Shown one piece after another: positions 6,155 through 11,910 of a stretch of DNA of 11,910 nucleotides. Below the pieces are notes generated by a model, which did not search any database, was not told the origin of the DNA, and saw only the letters and a program-made list of their open reading frames with translations. The translations under genes and the position numbers were made by a program. The stretch spans positions 1 through 11,910 of the forward strand of contig JBCCFX010000131.1 of NCBI GenBank assembly GCA_039029515.1, given 5' to 3'. The DNA is from JBCCFX01 sp039029515. Lineage in GTDB: Bacteria > Planctomycetota > Phycisphaerae > Phycisphaerales > SM1A02. Position 1 is the first letter of the stretch; each line of letters begins with the position of its first letter.

Positions 6155-7384
6155 ATGACCGAGATTGATCGCGCCAGGACGGCGGGCCCGCGCATCATTG
6201 CCATGCTCAACCAGAAAGGTGGCGTGGGCAAAACCACCAGTACGGTGAACCTTGGCGCAGCCCTCGCACGAGCCGGCCAGCACGTCTGCATGCTGGACCT
6301 CGATCCACAGGGTCATCTCACCCTGCACCTCGGTGTCGAAGCAGACGACATTGAACACACCGTCTACGACCTATTGATCGACCCGGACGTTCCCGCGGAG
6401 GATGCGCTGATTCGAAACGCGCGCGAACGCCTCGACGTCATTCTCGCCGACGTCGATCTCGCAGGCGCAGAACCCGAACTCGCCAACGTCCCCGACCGTC
6501 AGTCCATCCTGCGACGCAAGATGGCGCCGATCATCAATCGATACGACGTCATTCTCATCGACTGCCCGCCGAGCCTCGGCTTGCTCACGCTCAACGCGCT
6601 CACGCTCGCCCATGAGGTCTTCGTCCCGATGCAAGCGCACTTCCTCGCGCTGCAAGGCGTCGGCAAACTGCTCGAGACCGTCGGCCTCGTCTGCCAGTCC
6701 GTCAACACCGACCTGCGCGTCTCAGGCATTCTGCTTTGCATGCACGAAGCCCAGACGACGCTCGCGCGCGAAGTCGTGTCGGATATCGATGCGTTCTTCA
6801 CCGCCGCCCGCGATCAGGATGTGCCGTGGAATGCATGCCACGTCATCCGACCCGCGATCCGACGAAATATCAAGCTCGCCGAAGCACCGAGCTTCGGCAA
6901 CACGATCTTTGACTACGCACCGTGGTGTCCGGGCGCACTCGATTACGCGAAGATCGCCGACAACCTGCTGGAACGATGGACGAAGGAAGACGCTGCGAAC
7001 GGCATCACACGCGTCTGTGAAGCGTACGACCCGCCGGTCGACGAAACACCTGCGCCCACCGACGACGATCACCCGGATGAACACATCGCCACCGCGTCAC
7101 CGACGCACGACGTGGAGACATTCACGCCGCCTGAACCGACGCCGGCCGACACGCCACCGATCAATCCGCCGGCACCAGTCCATCAGACGTTTGAATCCAA
7201 ACCGCCACCGACCGCGCCACCGGTGAGCGCGCCGCCACCATCGACGCATCAGTTCGCGGTTCCGCCGCCAACGTCGTACCAGCCGCCAGCGCCGCCGATC
7301 GTCGAAACGCCACGACCATTCGACCCGTCGCGGCCAGACGCTCTATCATCCGCCGGTGACGACACCGATCCCACCTACACCTGA
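6155..7384 (+). CDS. parA: ParA-family partition ATPase with long proline-rich C-terminal tail
   Basis: A 409-residue protein. Residues 12-275 are a ParA/MinD-type P-loop ATPase: deviant Walker A KGGVGKTT (21-28) with the signature lysine K21, Walker A' LDLDPQG (47-53), Walker B ILIDCPPS (133-140), and the ParA region IRRNIKLAEAPSFG (235-248). Such proteins dimerise on ATP, bind DNA nonspecifically and move ParB-bound chromosome regions or other cargo. Residues about 291-409 are an added low-complexity tail rich in Pro, Thr, Asp and Ala, predicted to be disordered and absent from typical 250-270-residue ParA. No parB is adjacent, so a chromosomal partition role is likely but a cargo-positioning role is possible. 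The ATG start is chosen over GTG at 6149 because of the -10 box at 6143-6148. The last 29 nt overlap the VanZ-like gene. Confidence 0.9.
   Translation: MTEIDRARTAGPRIIAMLNQKGGVGKTTSTVNLGAALARAGQHVCMLDLDPQGHLTLHLGVEADDIEHTVYDLLIDPDVPAEDALIRNARERLDVILADVDLAGAEPELANVPDRQSILRRKMAPIINRYDVILIDCPPSLGLLTLNALTLAHEVFVPMQAHFLALQGVGKLLETVGLVCQSVNTDLRVSGILLCMHEAQTTLAREVVSDIDAFFTAARDQDVPWNACHVIRPAIRRNIKLAEAPSFGNTIFDYAPWCPGALDYAKIADNLLERWTKEDAANGITRVCEAYDPPVDETPAPTDDDHPDEHIATASPTHDVETFTPPEPTPADTPPINPPAPVHQTFESKPPPTAPPVSAPPPSTHQFAVPPPTSYQPPAPPIVETPRPFDPSRPDALSSAGDDTDPTYT
7344..7349 (+). promoter_or_regulatory. Predicted leaderless -10 element of the VanZ-like gene, inside parA
   Basis: TATCAT matches TATAAT at 5 of 6 positions and ends 6 nt before the GTG at 7356. 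A loose -35 TCGACC (7320-7325, 4 of 6) lies 18 bp upstream. The element is buried in the codons for the last residues of the ParA tail. It suggests that the VanZ-like gene and murJ can be transcribed independently of parA. Confidence 0.5.
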
Positions 7385-8501
7385 TCCTGTTCGAGCCTGG
7401 CACGCCGCCGTGCGCCGACCGTGGCGCATTGTGTTCGTGATCGCAGCGCTCATCGTCACGACAACCACACACTGGCCGCAACTCACACTGCCACCAACCG
7501 GTCCATCCGACAAGACGACGCATCTTGTCGCGTTCGGCACCCTCACATTCCTCTTCTGGCGGACCGGCTGGATTCGCGCCCGCTGGCTCGTCGTGCTGAT
7601 CATGCTCGCGTGGTCGGCACTGGACGAAGTCACGCAGGGAATTCCCGCATTGGGCCGGCATGTCTCGTCACTCGATCTGCTCGCCAACGTGCTTGGTGTG
7701 CTCATCGTTGGCGCATGGCTCTGGGCGCTCAAACCTGTCGGCCGGGCCATGAACATGCTTCGACTTCGTCGAAGTGCGCACGTCGTCGATGTCATCTTTC
7801 GCAAAGACGAGCGATTCGTTGCGTTCATCGCGATTGGCATGCTCGGCGCCGGCGCGTTTCTCGTTGGCTGGAAGCTGCTGCCGGAGTCCTCACGCCATGC
7901 GCTCATGCTCGGCACCGGCGCGTCGCTCATGATTGTTGGCGGCCTGTGCACCATGGCCTGGTGGCGCCAAACAACGCGCGATCTCATAGCGAAGAAGACC
8001 TGCTTCGAATGCGGGACCGATCATCCGGATTTCACGCCGGATGACTTTGGCTTCGGTACGTGTACCACGTGCGGACAGCAACTTGCGGCTGACCAGTGGT
8101 CCACGTTCACGTCGCCGCGCGCCAGCGCCACGCTTCACGCCGCTCGGCTCCCCGCCGTCATCGGCCTGTCAGTACTGCCTGGCATCGTGCTTGGAGCGTT
8201 TGCCCTTGCGAAGGTCTATGAGATGTCACTCGGCGGGCGCCTGCCATCGCTCTCATTGGCGCAGCCAATCCGGACCATGCTGCGCATGCCGATGCCGGTT
8301 CAGAACCTCGTCGACATCACCATCGTCTGTCTGGTCGGTGCGGTGCTGGTCGCCCTCTATCGGCGTCGCGTTGCTCGTCACTACGACCAGGCGATTCGCT
8401 GCCGAGCCTGCGGCCACGATCTCCGCGGCGCATCGATGAGCAATGGACAGGGTCGATGCGGCGAATGTGGCGTCGCCTTCATGGTTCCGACCGATGGATG
8501 A
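7356..8501 (+). CDS. VanZ-like membrane protein with two zinc ribbons
   Basis: A 381-residue polytopic protein. Residues 23-125 form a VanZ-like module: a first helix (25-39), then DKTTHLVAFGTLTFLFW (52-68), LDEVTQ (89-94) and the SLDLLANVLGVLIG-like helix (105-120). VanZ relatives occur in teicoplanin resistance and in many envelope proteins of unknown function. Two further helices (about 153-172 and 183-202) lead to a zinc ribbon (C216xxC219, C236xxC239), followed by two more helices (265-285, 318-336). A C-terminal ribbon CRACGHDLRG...CGEC (C349xxC352, C368xxC371) is of a type common in planctomycete proteins. The GTG start overlaps parA by 29 nt and is supported by TATCAT 6 nt upstream. 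The protein is probably an inner-membrane, envelope-related component; the exact function is unknown. Confidence 0.8.
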   Translation: MTTPIPPTPDPVRAWHAAVRRPWRIVFVIAALIVTTTTHWPQLTLPPTGPSDKTTHLVAFGTLTFLFWRTGWIRARWLVVLIMLAWSALDEVTQGIPALGRHVSSLDLLANVLGVLIVGAWLWALKPVGRAMNMLRLRRSAHVVDVIFRKDERFVAFIAIGMLGAGAFLVGWKLLPESSRHALMLGTGASLMIVGGLCTMAWWRQTTRDLIAKKTCFECGTDHPDFTPDDFGFGTCTTCGQQLAADQWSTFTSPRASATLHAARLPAVIGLSVLPGIVLGAFALAKVYEMSLGGRLPSLSLAQPIRTMLRMPMPVQNLVDITIVCLVGAVLVALYRRRVARHYDQAIRCRACGHDLRGASMSNGQGRCGECGVAFMVPTDG

Positions 8502-8522
8502 TGGGACGACCTGACGCCCGCT

Positions 8523-8526
8523 GAGG
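8523..8526 (+). promoter_or_regulatory. Shine-Dalgarno of murJ
   Basis: GAGG lies 4 nt before the GTG at 8531 and 7 nt before a second in-frame GTG at 8534. The spacing slightly favours the second GTG, which would shorten the protein by one residue. It lies in the 29-nt gap after the VanZ-like gene, consistent with co-transcription. Confidence 0.5.
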
Positions 8527-8530
8527 AACC

Positions 8531-10108
8531 GTGGTGGCCGAACGCTTCGAATCACATGCCCGAACCGTCTCGTTGCTGACGCTTGTCAGCCGGGTCACCG
8601 GCCTCGCGCGCGATGCCACGTTCAGCCGCGTCTTCGGCGCTGGCCCGTTGATGGACGCCTTCTTCTTCGCCTTCATGGTGCCGAATCTCTTTCGCCGCCT
8701 CTTTGGTGAAGGTGCGCTCGCCGCGGCATTTCTTCCTGCTTATGCCAAACTCGTCGATGAGAACCCGGAGCGCGCCCGCGCGCTCGCTTCACGCACGATT
8801 CATCGCCTGACGGTCACGCTCGGCGCTGTCGTACTCGCGGGCGAACTCCTCCTGATGATGCTCAGCACGCTTGGGGATCGACCGCCGGTCGCCATCTGGC
8901 TGATGATGATCATGCTGCCGTACATGCCACTGGTGTGCCTGGTCGCACTCCTCGGCGCGATGCTGCAGGTGCATCGCCGCTTCGGACCCACCGCCGCAGC
9001 ACCGATCGTCTTGAACGTCTGCCTCATCACCGCCGCACTGTTCGGCGCGCGGCTCAGCGTGAATCTCGACATCGTCGATGATGAGCGCATCGCGCACGTT
9101 GCACTCGTTGCGCTCGCGGTCGTCATCGCGGGCATCATTCAACTGTCGTGGTCCATGCTCGCACTGCGCCGGCATCCCTGGTGGCAGCGCGACACGGACG
9201 CTGCACGCGATGACCTTCGCAGCGTCATTCGACAGGCGGGACCGATGATCCTCGGGCTCGGCGTGCTGCAGATCAACACACTCTTCGACGGCATCATCGC
9301 CAGCTATCCGACCACCGTTGGCCCGATGCTCGGATCGCTCGAGTACCCCTTACAGGAAGGCGCCATGGCGGGCGTCAGCTTCGCCCAACGCTTGTACCAA
9401 TTCCCACTCGGTGTGTTCGGCATCGCGATCGCGACCGCGATCTTCCCCCTGCTCGCCCGGCAGGCTGATCAACCGGAAGACTTCGCGACGACCGTTCGGC
9501 GCGGTCTCCGGCTCGTCGTGTTCATCGGCCTGCCTGCGAGCGCCGGCCTGATGCTTGTACGCGAACCGCTCGTTGCCGCGTTCCTGCAAGGTGGCGAGTT
9601 CACACGCGAAGATTCCACCGCCGTCGGCTGGATCCTGCTCGGCTACGCGCCGGCGGTCTGGGCGTATTCGATGAATCATGTGCTCACACGCGCGTTCTAC
9701 GCCAAGGGTGACGTGCGCACGCCCGTGCGGATCGCCGTGCGCATCGTGCTGCTGAACCTCATCCTGAATTGTGCGCTCATCTGGACACCGTTGCGCGAAG
9801 CCGGCCTCGCATGGTCCACGTCCATCTGCGCCACGCTTCAGGCCATTTGGCTCTTGCGCGTGCAGGGTCGTACCAGCGCGAACCTGATTGATCGTGATGT
9901 TCGTCGAAGCTGGATGCGTACGCTCGGCCTGACATTGATGATGACCGCCATTGTCGGTGCCGCCACCATCGCATGGCCCACCATCACCACGTGGCGCGAT
10001 GCCGTGATCGCGCTGCCCGTGCTCACCGTGATTGGTGTCCTTGCGTTTGGCCTTGGTGCGATGACGCTGATGAAACAGGAATTGCGCTGGTTTCTCGGCC
10101 GCGCGTGA
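8531..10108 (+). CDS. murJ: Lipid II flippase MurJ (MviN)
   Basis: A 525-residue polytopic membrane protein of the MOP superfamily that moves lipid-linked peptidoglycan precursor from the cytoplasmic to the periplasmic leaflet. The N-terminal signature is well kept: SRVTGLARDATFSRVFGAG (20-38), MDAFFFAFMVPNLFRRLFGEG (41-61), then AAAFLP. Residues corresponding to the essential cavity charges of E. coli MurJ (R18, R24, D39, R52, R270) are R21, R27, D42, R55 or R56, and R287 in FAQRLYQFPLGVFGIAIATAIFP (284-306). About fourteen hydrophobic segments are visible. The start codon is GTG (see the Shine-Dalgarno entry for the GTG alternative). It sits behind the VanZ-like gene, and the pair suggests an envelope-biogenesis unit. 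It implies that this organism makes peptidoglycan. The stop is 1 nt from the stop of gpmI. Confidence 0.95.
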   Translation: MVAERFESHARTVSLLTLVSRVTGLARDATFSRVFGAGPLMDAFFFAFMVPNLFRRLFGEGALAAAFLPAYAKLVDENPERARALASRTIHRLTVTLGAVVLAGELLLMMLSTLGDRPPVAIWLMMIMLPYMPLVCLVALLGAMLQVHRRFGPTAAAPIVLNVCLITAALFGARLSVNLDIVDDERIAHVALVALAVVIAGIIQLSWSMLALRRHPWWQRDTDAARDDLRSVIRQAGPMILGLGVLQINTLFDGIIASYPTTVGPMLGSLEYPLQEGAMAGVSFAQRLYQFPLGVFGIAIATAIFPLLARQADQPEDFATTVRRGLRLVVFIGLPASAGLMLVREPLVAAFLQGGEFTREDSTAVGWILLGYAPAVWAYSMNHVLTRAFYAKGDVRTPVRIAVRIVLLNLILNCALIWTPLREAGLAWSTSICATLQAIWLLRVQGRTSANLIDRDVRRSWMRTLGLTLMMTAIVGAATIAWPTITTWRDAVIALPVLTVIGVLAFGLGAMTLMKQELRWFLGRA

Positions 10109-10109
10109 T

Positions 10110-11759
10110 TCAAACGTACGGCGTTCCGGTCATCGCTGACGGTACATCAATCCCAAGCATCGACAGCATCGTCGGCGCAATATCCGCGAGCCGACCGTCA
10201 TCGTGCAACATCGCACCACGATACTGTTCGCCAACAATGAACAATGGAACGTCATACGTTGTGTGCGCAGTATGCGGACAGTCATTCGCCGTATCCCACA
10301 TCTGTTCTGCGTTGCCATGATCCGCCGTGATGATCACGCTTCCGCCACGAGCCAACGTCGCATCAACGATCTCACCCACGCAGGCATCGACCGTTTGCAC
10401 CGCGTGAATCACCGCGCCAAGACTGCCCGTATGACCAACCATGTCGGGGTTCGCAAAGTTCACGATGATTGCCGACTCACCATCATCAGCGCGCAATCGA
10501 TCAAGCACGCCTGCGCACACACCTGCAGCTGACATTTCAGGCTTCTGATCGTATGTCGGCACATCGCGTGGACTTGGCACCAGCAGACGATGTTCGCCTT
10601 CGAACGGCAGTTCGCGATAGTCGTTCATGAAGAACGTGACGTGTGCAAACTTCTCGGTCTCCGCACACCGAAACTGCGTCATGCCTGCCTGACTGATTGC
10701 CTCACCAAGAATCATCGGTAAGTGGTCAGGCTTTTCGAAGATGACCGCAGTGACGGGGAGGTTCTTCTCGTAGCCGGTCATGGTTGCGAAGTAGAGATCG
10801 CGCAAGGGTTCGCCGCGCTCGAATCCGCCTTCCTGCACGTCGCGCCAGGCATCGGCATCGCACATGAAGGCGCGCGTGATCTGGCGCGGTCGATCGCCGC
10901 GGAAATTGAAGAACAACACGACATCGCCGTCGGCAATGCGCGGATGCGGCTCGTTCGTGGCCGGGTCAACGATCATCGTCGGGAGGATGAACTCGTCGCC
11001 CTGCTGCGTCGCGCTGAACGGATGATCGTATCCCCATTGAATCGCTTCGCGCGCAGAGGCTGCGGTACGAACCTGCATCGCGCTTGAGAGTTTCTCATGC
11101 GCCACCGTTCGCCCGGTCAGGCACTGATAGGCGTAAGCAATGCGCTGCCAGCGATGATCACGATCCATCGCCCAGAATCGGCCGATCACGGTCGCCAGAT
11201 GCCCGATGCCGCGCTCACGCATGGCCGCTTCAAGCTCGCCAACGAATCCCAACCCCGTCGCCGGCCCGGTGTCGCGACCATCGGTAATCGCGTGGACGAA
11301 GACTCGATCACCGTCGAATCCGTTGTGCTTTACGGCATCGATGAGTCCGACGGCGTGGGCGAGATCGCTATGCACCCGGCCGCGCGAGACCAGACCGAGC
11401 AGATGCACGTTGCCGCCAGTGCGCGTTGCGTGTTCAAACGCGCCGATGATCGCCGGGCGGGTCAGGAACGAACCATCACGAATCGTGCGCGTGATGCGCA
11501 TGAGTTCCTGATCGACGATTCGGCCCGCGCCGATGTTCTGGTGGCCGACTTCGGAGTTCCCCATCGTGCCCGTGGGCAGACCAACATCTTCGCCTGATGT
11601 CCGAACCAGCGTGAACGGCCAATGTTGCCGAAGCTGATCGTCGATCGGCGTCCGCGCGCGGTGGATCCCATTGACATGATCCTGATCCGAATTCGGGTTC
11701 TGTCCCCAGCCGTCCCGAATAATGAGGACGACCGGAGCTCGTCGCGATGATGTGGACAT
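10110..11759 (-). CDS. gpmI: 2,3-bisphosphoglycerate-independent phosphoglycerate mutase
   Basis: A 549-residue cytoplasmic enzyme interconverting 3- and 2-phosphoglycerate in glycolysis and gluconeogenesis. Family: alkaline-phosphatase-superfamily iPGM, usually about 510-550 residues. Metal and catalytic residues are in place: D16 in IIRDGWG (usually ILDGWG), nucleophile S69 in GTMGNSEVGHQNIGAGR (64-80), D439 and H443 in NPDMVGH, D480-H481 in ADHGNAE, and H499 in HTAHT. Substrate-site motifs AITDGRDT (157-164), GRFWAMDRDHRWQR (193-206) and FNFRGDRPRQI (284-294) are present. One departure is NDYREL after EKFAHVTFFM (370-378), where the family normally has NGG. The ATG at 11759 is the only sensible start; no Shine-Dalgarno is seen, and TAGGCT lies 6 nt upstream. 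Confidence 0.96.
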   Translation of the reverse strand: MSTSSRRAPVVLIIRDGWGQNPNSDQDHVNGIHRARTPIDDQLRQHWPFTLVRTSGEDVGLPTGTMGNSEVGHQNIGAGRIVDQELMRITRTIRDGSFLTRPAIIGAFEHATRTGGNVHLLGLVSRGRVHSDLAHAVGLIDAVKHNGFDGDRVFVHAITDGRDTGPATGLGFVGELEAAMRERGIGHLATVIGRFWAMDRDHRWQRIAYAYQCLTGRTVAHEKLSSAMQVRTAASAREAIQWGYDHPFSATQQGDEFILPTMIVDPATNEPHPRIADGDVVLFFNFRGDRPRQITRAFMCDADAWRDVQEGGFERGEPLRDLYFATMTGYEKNLPVTAVIFEKPDHLPMILGEAISQAGMTQFRCAETEKFAHVTFFMNDYRELPFEGEHRLLVPSPRDVPTYDQKPEMSAAGVCAGVLDRLRADDGESAIIVNFANPDMVGHTGSLGAVIHAVQTVDACVGEIVDATLARGGSVIITADHGNAEQMWDTANDCPHTAHTTYDVPLFIVGEQYRGAMLHDDGRLADIAPTMLSMLGIDVPSAMTGTPYV

Positions 11760-11765
11760 GCTGAC

Positions 11766-11771
11766 AGCCTA
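11766..11771 (-). promoter_or_regulatory. Possible leaderless -10 element of gpmI
   Basis: The minus strand reads TAGGCT, 6 nt before the ATG. It keeps only the TA...T positions. With an 18-bp spacer the -35 would be GTGGCA (11790-11795, 4 of 6). It is weaker than the parA and VanZ examples but at the same spacing. Confidence 0.35.
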
Positions 11772-11843
11772 AAGCTCTGACGGAAGTCGTGCCACGCATC
11801 ACGAACGAAAAGCACGAACCATCCCATCATCCCTGTCGAGTGG

Positions 11844-11872
11844 TTGAGTGGCGACCGGTGATCGCATATCCT
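11844..11872 (+). promoter_or_regulatory. Sigma70-type promoter for the gene at the right edge, leaderless spacing
   Basis: A -35 TTGAGT (11844-11849, 4 of 6) and a -10 TATCCT (11867-11872, 4 of 6) are separated by exactly 17 bp. The -10 ends 6 nt before the ATG at 11879, so the transcript would begin at the start codon. This is the only predicted leaderless promoter here with both hexamers at optimal spacing. Confidence 0.55.
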
Positions 11873-11878
11873 CGCACT

Positions 11879-11910
11879 ATGCTTGGAGACGTGCGCCCTG
11901 CAACTTCAGA
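11879..11910 (+). CDS. Start of a plus-strand gene cut by the right edge
   Basis: An ATG at 11879 opens a frame that stays open to the last base (MLGDVRPATS, ten full codons). The call rests on the promoter directly upstream and on divergence from gpmI with a 119-nt gap. Ten residues are too few to recognise a family, so no function is proposed. Confidence 0.4.
   Translation, partial: MLGDVRPATS

Overview
This window looks like ordinary chromosome from a high-GC (about 60%), Gram-negative-type bacterium, most likely a planctomycete of the Phycisphaerae kind. The taxonomic call is an inference. It rests on a secreted parallel beta-helix / choice-of-anchor-Q-like protein, on paired zinc ribbons of the CxxCGxDLRG...GxCxECG type that recur in planctomycete membrane proteins, and on the mix of housekeeping genes. 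No mobile element, CRISPR array, tRNA, rRNA or defence locus is visible.

Layout, left to right: (1) the 5' part of a large secreted beta-helix protein on the minus strand, running off the left edge (1-1235); (2) a 403-nt divergent intergenic region; (3) a class I SAM methyltransferase and an M16 zinc peptidase on the plus strand (1639-3572); (4) convergent to them, an HDOD-GGDEF signalling protein and, upstream of it, DNA-repair recO, both on the minus strand (3579-5995); (5) a recO/parA divergent region holding two back-to-back heptanucleotide arrays; (6) a plus-strand run of parA, a VanZ-like membrane protein with two zinc ribbons, and murJ, the lipid II flippase (6155-10108); (7) convergent to murJ with a 1-nt gap, gpmI, the cofactor-independent phosphoglycerate mutase (10110-11759); (8) a divergent promoter region and the first codons of another plus-strand gene (11879 to the edge).

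How the genes may work together: parA, vanZ-like and murJ form a plausible segregation/envelope-growth cluster. recO and the HDOD-GGDEF gene may be co-transcribed. gpmI is central glycolysis. The two convergent pairs leave 6 nt and 1 nt between stop codons, so there is no intergenic room for conventional terminators.

The most interesting signal is regulatory. Six of the nine or ten starts are preceded by a TANNNT hexamer exactly 6 nt before the start codon and lack a Shine-Dalgarno sequence. The three genes with a clear Shine-Dalgarno (beta-helix protein, methyltransferase, murJ) lack that hexamer. This predicts widespread leaderless transcription. The second notable item is the 74-bp heptamer structure between recO and parA: five GGG runs, then five CCC runs, each at a strict 7-bp period. 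It sits directly upstream of the predicted recO -10 box and could form quadruplexes on either strand.
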